From Candidatus Omnitrophota bacterium (GTDB lineage Bacteria; Omnitrophota; Koll11; Gorgyraeales; Gorgyraeaceae): a stretch of 6,100 nt of DNA. The stretch spans positions 1-6,100 of the forward strand of contig JAHIRR010000217.1 of NCBI GenBank assembly GCA_018818505.1, read 5' to 3'. Position 1 is the stretch's first letter; every line of letters starts with the position of its first letter. The notes below the pieces were generated by a model, which was not told where the DNA came from, searched no databases, and saw nothing but the letters and a program-made list of their open reading frames with translations. Shown here in pieces: positions 1-4,829 of this stretch. A program made the position numbers and the translations under genes.

Positions 1-30
1 ACCTTGACTATTAACCCAAGGAGGTGTAAA

Positions 31-69
31 ATGAGCTTACTTAGAGGGCAAAATGAACCTATTGTTTGA
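31..69 (+). other. possible 12-codon leader ORF before dpnC
   Basis: The best ribosome site at the left end (AAGGAGGTG, 18-26) is ideally spaced for an ATG at 31. That ATG opens a frame of only 12 codons (MSLLRGQNEPIV) ending at TGA 67-69, overlapping the dpnC start at 53 in another frame. It may be a translated leader coupled to dpnC. The same frame is open back to base 1, so it could instead be the tail of an upstream gene, with the GGAGG a coincidence. The other two forward frames are closed before base 31. Confidence 0.3.
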
Positions 70-820
70 TAGAGCTCTAGCTAGTTCCTATAAAAGTCCT
101 TCGCAGAAAATCAGAGTCTTGACTGAAAATTGGGCAAGCAACAATGTTTATTGTCCATCATGTGGCTCATCCATAAAGAACTACCAAAATAATCAGCCTG
201 TAGCCGACTTCCACTGCGTTACCTGCCTAGAACAATACGAATTAAAAAGCAAAAAGGACACTATTGGTCTTAAAATCCTTGACGGTGCACACAAAACAAT
301 GCTGGAACGCCTAAGAAGCAGTCATAATCCAAACTTTTTCTTTCTCAGTTACGGCTTAGGTGCACTAGAAGTATCAAATTTCCTAGTTATACCAAAACAT
401 TTCTTTATTCCTGAGATAATAGAAAAGCGAAAGCCCTTAGCGCCCGATGCTCGCAGAGCTGGATGGGTTGGCTGTAATATCCTTTTGCAAAAAATCCCTC
501 AAACAGGAAAGATATTCTTAATCAAAGATAAAAAAGTTAGGCCAAAGAAAACAGTGCTTGAAATCTGGCAAAAGACCCTTTTCCTCAGAGAAGAAACCCA
601 ACTCAATGCAAAAGGCTGGATTCTGGATATCATGAATTGCATCGACGTTTTAGGAAAAAAGCTATTCTCACTAGATGAGATTTATTCCTTTGAAAACGAC
701 CTACAGCTAAAGCATCCTGACAATAAGCATATAAAAGATAAAATTAGACAGCAACTCCAGCTCTTAAGAGACAGAGGTTACCTTGAATTCATTGGCAGAG
801 GAAAATATAAGATTACTTAG
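53..820 (+). CDS. dpnC: DpnI-family methyl-directed type II restriction endonuclease
   Basis: This 255-residue protein aligns by eye along its whole length with Streptococcus pneumoniae DpnI (254 aa), which cuts GATC when the adenine is methylated. The N-terminal PD-(D/E)XK nuclease domain shows D52, E63 and K65, matching the DpnI catalytic triad, and a zinc site C34/C37/C55/C58 woven into it. Shared blocks include PVADF, YELKSKK, NPNFFFL, RKPLAP.ARRAGW.GCN and, at the end, HIKDKIRQQLQLLRD with GRGKY, which belongs to the C-terminal winged-helix domain that reads methylated DNA. W138 in RRAGW is retained. The ATG at 53 is chosen because the alignment with DpnI begins there; AGAGGG (43-48) is a modest ribosome site. 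No methylase is seen, as expected: the enzyme spares unmethylated host DNA and would attack Dam-methylated phage or plasmid DNA. All key residues are intact, so it is probably active. Confidence 0.96.
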   Translation: MNLLFDRALASSYKSPSQKIRVLTENWASNNVYCPSCGSSIKNYQNNQPVADFHCVTCLEQYELKSKKDTIGLKILDGAHKTMLERLRSSHNPNFFFLSYGLGALEVSNFLVIPKHFFIPEIIEKRKPLAPDARRAGWVGCNILLQKIPQTGKIFLIKDKKVRPKKTVLEIWQKTLFLREETQLNAKGWILDIMNCIDVLGKKLFSLDEIYSFENDLQLKHPDNKHIKDKIRQQLQLLRDRGYLEFIGRGKYKIT

Positions 821-824
821 ACCT

Positions 825-980
825 ATGAATAAAAGAAATTTAGGCAAGTTAAAAAGGGATATCATCGTAATGTGTGATTACTTATGGGAAGAGGAAAAAC
901 ATTACGAAGAGACCGACAAGCCAAAAGATCACATATGGCGCTATGTTAAAAGAGTTAGGCAAGAGTTAAAGAAAATATAA
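825..980 (+). CDS. small charged protein downstream of dpnC, function unknown
   Basis: A 51-residue, highly charged protein (MNKRNLGKLKRD, then WEEEKHYEE, ending VKRVRQELKKI), predicted mainly alpha-helical. I recognise no family. Its ATG lies 4 nt after the dpnC stop, so translation is probably coupled to dpnC. No good ribosome site precedes that ATG. A TTG at 783 in the same frame does have AGAGG 5 nt upstream (773-777) and would add 14 residues overlapping the dpnC end, so the start is uncertain. Position suggests a partner or regulator of the restriction enzyme, but that is inference only. Confidence 0.6.
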   Translation: MNKRNLGKLKRDIIVMCDYLWEEEKHYEETDKPKDHIWRYVKRVRQELKKI

Positions 981-1032
981 AATGCTTCCTTACGGCACAA
1001 GAAACATATTATAATAAAGAAAGGGAAATGCT

Positions 1033-1200
1033 ATGCCAAAATATATTGTAGATTTTGAACTCGCAGGACATGTTGAAGTTGAATCCAAGACAGAAGAAGA
1101 GGGGAAAGAAATCGTGGAAAAGATGAGCATCGAAGAGTTGTCTACGCATATTCAGCATTTCAATGTTGGAAAGTATTATATTGAAAAAATAAAAAATTAG
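1033..1200 (+). CDS. 55-aa DpnD-like small protein, function unknown
   Basis: A 55-residue frame beginning MPKYIVDFELAGHVEVESKT and ending YYIEKIKN. The pattern is two beta strands (KYIVDFELAGHVEVESKT), an acidic helix (EEEGKEIVEKM) and a final strand (VGKYYIEKI). This is the shape of the small DpnD/PcfM-like proteins; dpnD accompanies dpnC in pneumococcus, where its role is unknown. The resemblance is in pattern and context, not in a sequence match I can prove. The ribosome site is AAAGGGAA just upstream. A TATAAT (1010-1015) lies upstream without a clear -35, so the gene may have its own weak promoter or be read from the dpnC operon; the gap from the previous stop is 52 nt. Confidence 0.6.
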   Translation: MPKYIVDFELAGHVEVESKTEEEGKEIVEKMSIEELSTHIQHFNVGKYYIEKIKN

Positions 1201-1240
1201 AGCATAGAAATTCTTGTACCATTTGGGAATTTAGCTTCGC

Positions 1241-1349
1241 AAGTGTCCCTGTTTTTGAGATTAAAGGTGTCACTGGATGACACGAGTCAAGAAGATATGT
1301 TTTCAGAAAAGGCTAAAAGGGACAGCTTTAATCTTGAAAAAGAGGACAG
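1241..1349. repeat. REP-like inverted pair (GTGTCCC / GGGACA)
   Basis: A segment at 1243-1270 (GTGTCCC, then GAGATTAAAGGTGTC) is an imperfect inverted copy of 1319-1349 (GGGACAGCTTTAATCTTG then GAGGACA). Of the first 23 aligned positions about 18 agree. The same motif appears again, in the 1241 orientation, at 2912-2941. GTGTCCC/GGGACA palindromes of this kind are common dispersed REP-type elements, often linked to REP-associated Y1 transposases. No transposase is present here. Confidence 0.6.
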
Positions 1350-1375
1350 GTTGGTGAGGAAAATCGCAAACGGTG
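1319..1375 (+). repeat. left 57-bp inverted repeat flanking the DUF4922 gene
   Basis: The reverse complement of 1319-1375 aligns without gaps to 2885-2941, agreeing at 49 of 57 positions. Both ends are exact: GGGACAGCTTTAATCTTG at the outer end and ATCGCAAACGGTG at the inner end. Mismatches cluster in the middle. Homology stops sharply at both boundaries. The two arms enclose one promoter and one gene. No flanking target-site duplication is evident. Confidence 0.85.
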
Positions 1376-1441
1376 CAAGATAAAAAATCTTGAAAAAGAG
1401 GACAGGTTGGTGAGGAAAATCGCAAACGGTGCAAGATAAAA
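1330..1441 (+). repeat. 56-bp tandem duplication
   Basis: Bases 1330-1385 and 1386-1441 are identical, giving two perfect head-to-tail copies with a 56-bp period. The unit contains most of the left inverted repeat (GAGGACAGGTTGG, ATCGCAAACGGTG). The junction forms a small palindrome, CAAGAT-AAAAA-ATCTTG (1376-1392). Perfect identity suggests a recent slippage or recombination event. It is not a CRISPR array: there are only two copies and no spacer. Confidence 0.95.
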
Positions 1442-1475
1442 CAAGATAAAAAAACGGTACAAGATTTTACAAGAT
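1432..1475 (+). repeat. four short CAAGAT repeats
   Basis: CAAGAT occurs at 1432, 1442, 1460 and 1470 (steps of 10, 18 and 10 bp), with GGTGCAAGAT at 1373 echoed as GGTACAAGAT at 1456. They sit just upstream of the promoter of the 1600 gene. They look like degraded ends of the 56-bp unit; a helically phased protein-binding site is an alternative. Confidence 0.5.
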
Positions 1476-1496
1476 TTCATATTCGGAAGAATAAAA

Positions 1497-1524
1497 TTGA
1501 ATTATCATATACAATATATATAAT
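1497..1524 (+). promoter_or_regulatory. sigma70-type promoter for the DUF4922 gene
   Basis: TTGAAT (1497-1502) and a perfect TATAAT (1519-1524) are separated by 16 bp inside an AT-rich stretch. Transcription would start near 1531, giving an untranslated leader of about 70 nt before the ATG at 1600. Other AT-rich registers exist nearby, so the exact box is uncertain. With the repeats above, this accounts for most of the gene-free stretch 1201-1599. Confidence 0.65.
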
Positions 1525-1599
1525 AATATTTAGAAGCAAGGTTATTTTTTTACCTACGATACGCTTGGCCTTAAAAAAGCATTATCAAAGGAGTTCGGA

Positions 1600-2877
1600 A
1601 TGAAAAAAATCTCATTATTAATTCAAACTACGATAATGTGTAGTATATTTTTTACTATTTCAGCATTTTCTCAAGAAACAAACCTAAGAATACCCATTGA
1701 AAAAAATACCAAATCAAGAACCAATGAAGCATCGCTAGTCTTGTTGCAAATAAAAGGAGATTTCTTCTACGAAGACCTAAATGATTCATGGACAGATAGT
1801 TCATTTTATGCATTATTAGACCGTCAAATTGAAGATGGTTTCGGCTATATGGAATATTGGGATACTGACAAAACCGTCCAATATCTATACGATACTTATG
1901 CCACTACAGATGAAAAAAGAGATAAATACGATAATCTTATAGGCGAAGAAGAAAAAACAGCGCAAGTTATAGAAACAAAACCTCTCGATGTTTTTAAAGT
2001 CGTTAAAAGTTTATGGCGTCCGTTAAGAAGGCTTGGTTTCACGGGAACAAAGCTTAAGGGTAACCCTAAAGCTATAAATAATGCATGTTTTATATGTGTT
2101 CCCAATATGGCTGAGGTGCAAAAAGGTTTTATTATCACTAACCCTAGAAATAATGCACCATATGTTGCTCTTTGTAACCCTTTTCAGATTTTAAAAAATC
2201 ATGTTACTTTGGCGCTTATAGAACATAAAAAACAAGGCATGCCCACAGAAAGAGCTAAATTTATACTTAATTTGGTTAAAAAACTTGATAAATTCAGATT
2301 TGGATTCAACTCATTAAGTGCGGGCGCTTCTATAAGAGAACATGCGCATTTTCATGGAGCAGACGAAGCATTACCAATAGAACATATAGCTCAGGAAGAA
2401 ATATATAAAGATAGTAGTTTTATATTATCTCAGTTAGATAAAAATATCTGGCCTAATGCTGTATATGTTGCCGAAGGATCGGAAGAAAAAATAACAGAAT
2501 TTATAATGCACATGATAAATTCTTTAGATAAAAATTTTGCCTCTGAAGAGGAGAAGGCATTCAACATATTGTTTACAAGAAGTGACCAGGGCGATCTTAA
2601 AGCATATTTTATCCCAAGACGAAAAGAAACCCCTGGGGGCTTTAAAGGCATGTTTGGTTTCTGCGAAATGTGCGGCTTGTCTCTTTGCGAAAGGACTAAA
2701 GATTATAGAAACATAAAAGAAGAATCTCTAAGAAAAGCCTTACTCGAATGCGGCAGATATCCTAATGATAGCGCGTTGATAGAAATAATAGAAGATTTTG
2801 TAGCCCTGCAAACCGAATCTGCTAATTCTAACAACCCTACAATTAACGTTATTCCAAAAAACAAAGCGGATATCTGA
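1600..2877 (+). CDS. secreted-looking HIT-motif nucleotide phosphorylase/transferase-like protein (DUF4922/GalT-like)
   Basis: A 425-residue protein. Residues 1-24 look like a signal peptide: KK at the start, a hydrophobic core, and AFS before Q25 as a possible signal peptidase site. The body has the landmarks of the GalT/GDP-hexose phosphorylase branch of the HIT superfamily: CFIC (163-166), CNPFQILKNHVTLALIEHKKQ (192-212, comparable to the NPFPIFPNHxT...EH.PQ signature), and SLSAGASIREHAHFHG (238-253). Its H248-A-H250-F-H252 is the HIT triad, H250 being the likely nucleophile. Known relatives move nucleotidyl groups between sugar phosphates in the cytoplasm, so an export signal is odd; the hydrophobic segment might instead be an anchor. 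A C-terminal pair FCEMCG (354-359) may bind metal with C163/C166. Ribosome site AAAGGAG (1587-1593) supports the start. The gene is visibly AT-rich and lies alone between inverted repeats. Substrate unknown. Confidence 0.75.
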   Translation: MKKISLLIQTTIMCSIFFTISAFSQETNLRIPIEKNTKSRTNEASLVLLQIKGDFFYEDLNDSWTDSSFYALLDRQIEDGFGYMEYWDTDKTVQYLYDTYATTDEKRDKYDNLIGEEEKTAQVIETKPLDVFKVVKSLWRPLRRLGFTGTKLKGNPKAINNACFICVPNMAEVQKGFIITNPRNNAPYVALCNPFQILKNHVTLALIEHKKQGMPTERAKFILNLVKKLDKFRFGFNSLSAGASIREHAHFHGADEALPIEHIAQEEIYKDSSFILSQLDKNIWPNAVYVAEGSEEKITEFIMHMINSLDKNFASEEEKAFNILFTRSDQGDLKAYFIPRRKETPGGFKGMFGFCEMCGLSLCERTKDYRNIKEESLRKALLECGRYPNDSALIEIIEDFVALQTESANSNNPTINVIPKNKADI

Positions 2878-2884
2878 GCATTAA

Positions 2885-2941
2885 CACCGTTTGCGATTTT
2901 ACTCACCAAAGTGTCCCCAAATCCAAGATTAAAGCTGTCCC
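2885..2941 (-). repeat. right 57-bp inverted repeat flanking the DUF4922 gene
   Basis: This is the partner of 1319-1375, beginning 7 nt after the gene's stop codon. It reads CACCGTTTGCGATTTT at its inner end and AAGATTAAAGCTGTCCC at its outer end. It carries AAGTGTCCCC in the middle, where the left arm has diverged, and resembles the 1241 copy there. It has no T-run, so I do not call it a terminator, although a REP-type element in this place could protect the mRNA 3' end. Confidence 0.85.
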
Positions 2942-2973
2942 CAGCGTTATATTCCTAAAATAATTAATTTTTC

Positions 2974-3012
2974 TTGAAAGAAAATACCCCTCCAGATGTG
3001 TCTTATATAGTA
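2974..3012 (+). repeat. 39-bp direct repeat, copy A, left of the AbrB/RelE module
   Basis: Identical to 3711-3749 except for one base (C/T). It starts TTGAAAGAAAATACC and ends GTCTTATATAGTA. Looser similarity extends to the left (TTCCTAAAA then AATT, with an 8-9 bp length difference). Copy A also forms a hairpin with sequence to its right: TGTGTCTT (2997-3004) pairs with AAGACACA (3014-3021). Copy B lacks that right half. Confidence 0.85.
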
Positions 3013-3036
3013 GAAGACACAGGTTTAGTTTTCCTT

Positions 3037-3073
3037 AATTCCTTACTTTCAGTATTGACGAATTCCTTACTTT
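3037..3073 (+). repeat. 13-bp direct repeat around the antitoxin promoter, possible operator
   Basis: AATTCCTTACTTT occurs at 3037-3049 and again at 3061-3073, 24 bp apart. The second copy fills most of the spacer between the -35 and -10 boxes of the toxin-antitoxin promoter. AbrB-type antitoxins usually repress their own operon, so these are reasonable candidate binding sites. Confidence 0.5.
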
Positions 3074-3083
3074 ATGATATACT
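3055..3083 (+). promoter_or_regulatory. promoter of the AbrB/RelE operon
   Basis: TTGACG (3055-3060), a 17-bp spacer and TATACT (3078-3083) make a near-consensus sigma70 promoter. Transcription would begin near 3090, right at the ribosome site GGGAGGTGAGG (3090-3100), leaving a leader of only about 14 nt. This rules out the in-frame ATG at 3074, which lies within the promoter. Confidence 0.8.
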
Positions 3084-3103
3084 TATATTGGGAGGTGAGG
3101 AAA

Positions 3104-3358
3104 ATGACAGTTACTATGACATCGAAAAATCAGATAACAATACCTAAAAAGATAACAGATGTGCTCAAGCTTAGAAAAGGGGCTATGTTTGAGGTGGAGG
3201 TGACTGATGATAAGATCGAGCTTATTCCGCTTGAGGTAAGAAAGATTGAATTCTCTGATGATGTTTATGAAAAGCTGGAAGCCCTTTCAAAGAAAGAAAA
3301 AGGCAAAGAAAAAAGAGTTACAAAGAAGCATATAGACAGCCTTAAAAGAGGAAAATAA
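3104..3358 (+). CDS. AbrB/MazE-type antitoxin (SpoVT-AbrB domain)
   Basis: An 84-residue protein. Residues 1-45 form a SpoVT-AbrB swapped-hairpin DNA-binding domain: VTMTSKNQITIPKKITDVLKLRKG, then a strand pair MFEVEVTDDKIELIPLE. The lysine-rich C-terminal half (FSDDVYEKLEALSKKEKGKEKR and after) is the likely toxin-binding arm. The start at 3104 is chosen for its strong ribosome site (GGAGG, 3091-3095) and because an upstream ATG falls in the -10 box. The stop codon directly abuts the GTG of the toxin gene, a typical antitoxin-first operon. It should neutralise the downstream toxin and repress its own promoter. Confidence 0.88.
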   Translation: MTVTMTSKNQITIPKKITDVLKLRKGAMFEVEVTDDKIELIPLEVRKIEFSDDVYEKLEALSKKEKGKEKRVTKKHIDSLKRGK

Positions 3359-3661
3359 GTGCCTTGCGAACTTTATTATAGGCCATCTTTTAATAGAAGT
3401 ACCAGGCGGTTAGGTTCTGAGCAAAAGAGAGTGGTAGGATTAATATTAGAGGCCTTGGATATTTATTATTCTACAGGGTGCAATTTGTTGGAAGCTCAGA
3501 GGAAAGCCTCTAATTTTTTCTATAAGAAATTAAGGAGCTCCTATTACGAAGCTGGTGTCGAAAAGAATATCAGAGTCATAATTCATAAAGAAGGCAATAG
3601 ATGTATAGCGACGTTAGCTGGTAACCATGACCAAATAAGACGGTTTTTAGCAAGCTGTTGA
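3359..3661 (+). CDS. RelE/ParE-superfamily toxin
   Basis: A 100-residue protein starting at GTG with zero spacing after the antitoxin stop. The C-terminal half carries the compact RelE-like beta sheet: FFYKKLRSSYYEAGVEKNIRVII (53-75), then NRCIATLAGNHDQIRRFL (80-97), with the final GNHDQIRRFL in the place where RelE toxins have their last strand and helix. Basic residues R59, R72 and R94/R95 could serve RNA cleavage. Sequence alone does not show whether it cuts mRNA or acts otherwise. Assignment rests on fold pattern and the adjacent AbrB antitoxin. It is not closely similar to the toxin at 5295-5555. Confidence 0.75.
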   Translation: MPCELYYRPSFNRSTRRLGSEQKRVVGLILEALDIYYSTGCNLLEAQRKASNFFYKKLRSSYYEAGVEKNIRVIIHKEGNRCIATLAGNHDQIRRFLASC

Positions 3662-3710
3662 CTTTCGCAATAACAGAAATACCCACCCAGTGTAAATTTC
3701 CTAAAAATAA

Positions 3711-3749
3711 TTGAAAGAAAATACCTCTCCAGATGTGTCTTATATAGTA
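3711..3749 (+). repeat. 39-bp direct repeat, copy B, before the 3764 gene
   Basis: Second copy of 2974-3012 (38 of 39 identical), 737 bp downstream and immediately before the ribosome site of the next gene. It contains TATATAGT (3741-3748), a plausible -10 box, but no well-spaced -35. The pair brackets the AbrB/RelE operon, as if the module had been inserted with duplication of this leader sequence. Confidence 0.85.
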
Positions 3750-3763
3750 AAGGGAGGTGTTTT

Positions 3764-4174
3764 ATGACAGAAGGGCAGTTTTTGGGGTTTTTGGAGCATT
3801 TGTGGCGGACTAAGGGGAGGGAGGCCATGATGGCTGGGATGGTGGATGACCCTGATCCACGAGTACAGGCAACAAGCCATTATATAATGAGTCATGCTTT
3901 ATTGCCGCGGGATTACGATAAGATCCCGGTTGGAACTGTAGTCAACATGGGCTGGCTGCTTCTTAGAAAAGGTATTCAGCGCAAGACCAGGGAAGCTATT
4001 ATGATAATACTTGCTCATCATGGCTCAGAAGAGGCGCTGGATGCATTGAGGAAGTATAATATGAGGCCGAATAAAGGCCTGGAGGTCTTTGCTGAGATGG
4101 CGCTGGATGAGTGCAAAAACTGGAATAATGGCACGGTTATGAAGGTTGATTTGGTTAAGGGCATCTCTTTGTGA
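3764..4174 (+). CDS. small HEAT-like helical protein, function unknown
   Basis: A 136-residue protein with no signal peptide and no membrane segment. It seems almost wholly alpha-helical: MTEGQFLGFLEHLWRT, a DPDPRVQATSHYIMSHALL segment (29-47), REAIMIILAHHGSEEALDALRKY (76-98), and GLEVFAEMALDECKNW (104-119). The DxDPRVQ start of a helix and the GSEEALDAL turn are typical of HEAT/armadillo-type repeats, so a protein-binding scaffold is plausible. No catalytic motif is visible. The start is supported by GGGAGGTG (3752-3759) at good spacing. It is richer in G+C than the 1600 gene. I do not recognise a named family. Confidence 0.7.
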   Translation: MTEGQFLGFLEHLWRTKGREAMMAGMVDDPDPRVQATSHYIMSHALLPRDYDKIPVGTVVNMGWLLLRKGIQRKTREAIMIILAHHGSEEALDALRKYNMRPNKGLEVFAEMALDECKNWNNGTVMKVDLVKGISL

Positions 4175-4184
4175 CTTCAAGATA

Positions 4185-4207
4185 GGATATCACAATTTGT
4201 GATATCC
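4185..4207. promoter_or_regulatory. palindrome S1 upstream of ORF6N gene
   Basis: A perfect 23-bp palindrome with arms GGATATCACAA and its complement around a central T. It fits T-NN-CA-NNN-TG-NN-A, the skeleton shared by five palindromes around this gene. There is no T-run after it, so it is more likely an operator than a terminator for the 3764 gene. Confidence 0.7.
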
Positions 4208-4208
4208 A

Positions 4209-4236
4209 TAGATTCCCGCTTTCGCGGGAATGACAG
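4209..4236. repeat. dispersed palindromic repeat, copy 1
   Basis: The core ATTCCCGCTTTCGCGGGAAT followed by GACAG is a widespread bacterial repeat, whose other strand often appears as spurious VIPAKAGI peptides. The 28 bases are identical to 5019-5046. Here it sits exactly between palindromes S1 and S2. Confidence 0.85.
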
Positions 4237-4238
4237 GC

Positions 4239-4265
4239 TTGGAGGTGCCAATTTGGCACCTCCAA
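4239..4265. promoter_or_regulatory. palindrome S2 just before the ORF6N ribosome site
   Basis: A perfect 27-bp palindrome with arms TTGGAGGTGCCAA around a central T. It shares with S1 the outer GGA/TCC and the centre CAATTTG, but the arm bases between them differ. It lies 5 nt before the ribosome site (GGGAGG, 4271-4276). As RNA it could fold and affect access to that site; as DNA it is a good operator candidate. Confidence 0.75.
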
Positions 4266-4283
4266 CAGAAGGGAGGTTATTTA

Positions 4284-4811
4284 ATGAAGGGGCTTATTCC
4301 GCAGGAGCGGATCGAGCAGAGGATTTTTGTGATTCGAGGGCAGAAGGTTATGTTAGATAGAGACCTTGCGTATCTCTACAAGGTAAAGCCTATAGCACTT
4401 AGACAACAGGCAAAAAGAAACAAGGCGCGATTTCCGAAAGACTTCATGTTTCAACTTATAAAAGAAGAGGCCGAACTCTTGGTATCACAAAATGTGATAC
4501 CATCAAGAAGAAGCTTGGGTGGCTATCTGCCATATGCCTTTACAGAACAAGGTGTTGCTATGTTATCCAGTGTACTCAACAGCGAAAGAGCTGTTCAGGT
4601 CAATATTGCTATTATGCGAGCTTTTGTTAAGATAAGGCAATTTCTGTCTACGCACAAGGAGCTTGCCAGGAAACTTGAAGAGCTTGAGAAAAAAACCGCG
4701 AAGCACGATACTGAGATACAGGCAATCTTTAATGCTATAAAGCAACTTATGGCTCCACCTAAGCAAAAACGAAAACCCCAGATAGGTTTTCGCCATGATC
4801 CTAAGTGGTGA
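4284..4811 (+). CDS. ORF6N-domain protein (phage KilA-N-type DNA-binding regulator)
   Basis: A 175-residue protein. Residues about 9-93 form an ORF6N domain: RIEQRIFVIRGQKVMLDRDLAYLY, then LRQQAKRNKARFPKDFMFQL (39-58) and the family signature LPYAFTEQGVAMLSSVLNSERA (82-103). NIAIMRAFVKIRQFL leads to a coiled-coil (about 116-155), then a basic tail (PPKQKRKPQIGFR). ORF6N is a presumed DNA-binding domain first seen in phage proteins and often found in uncharacterised chromosomal genes. The ATG at 4284 has GGGAGG 7 nt before it. An earlier in-frame ATG at 4230 is rejected because it lies in the dispersed repeat and would translate palindrome S2. Five related palindromes surround or lie in the gene, making autoregulation likely. 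Whether it is a phage remnant or a resident system cannot be told from the sequence. Confidence 0.88.
   Translation: MKGLIPQERIEQRIFVIRGQKVMLDRDLAYLYKVKPIALRQQAKRNKARFPKDFMFQLIKEEAELLVSQNVIPSRRSLGGYLPYAFTEQGVAMLSSVLNSERAVQVNIAIMRAFVKIRQFLSTHKELARKLEELEKKTAKHDTEIQAIFNAIKQLMAPPKQKRKPQIGFRHDPKW
4480..4502. promoter_or_regulatory. palindrome S3 inside the ORF6N coding region
   Basis: A 23-bp palindrome with perfect 10-bp arms (TGGTATCACA) around AAA. It covers codons 66-73 (L-V-S-Q-N-V-I-P), the stretch just before the conserved LPYAFTEQG block. Its TATCACAA and TGTGATA halves repeat those of S1. Palindromes are not expected in a coding sequence, so a binding site or structural role is plausible. 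Confidence 0.7.
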
Positions 4812-4823
4812 CAAATTGGCACC
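4807..4823. promoter_or_regulatory. palindrome S4 over the ORF6N stop codon
   Basis: A 17-bp palindrome with one mismatched pair: GGTGACAAATTGGCACC. It agrees with the core of S2 at 15 of 17 positions and includes the TGA stop (4809-4811). It keeps the T-NN-CA-NNN-TG-NN-A skeleton. Confidence 0.6.
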
Positions 4824-4829
4824 GGTTTC

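Noticed and set aside
1208..1232. AAATTC...GAATTT stem after the dpn genes as a terminator
   Set aside because: A short AT-rich stem with a long loop and no T-run.
1330..1475. Possible CRISPR-like array
   Set aside because: Only two contiguous identical units without spacers, and no cas gene; it is a tandem duplication.
1896..2909. Minus-strand frames opposite the 1600 gene
   Set aside because: They lack ribosome sites and recognisable domains and lie antisense to a clear coding sequence with HIT motifs.
3074..3103. Longer antitoxin start at ATG 3074
   Set aside because: The ATG overlaps the -10 box of a near-consensus promoter and has no ribosome site; ATG 3104 has a strong one and the AbrB domain begins there.
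4230..4283. Longer ORF6N start at ATG 4230
   Set aside because: It lies within the dispersed repeat and would translate palindrome S2; ATG 4284 has a good ribosome site.
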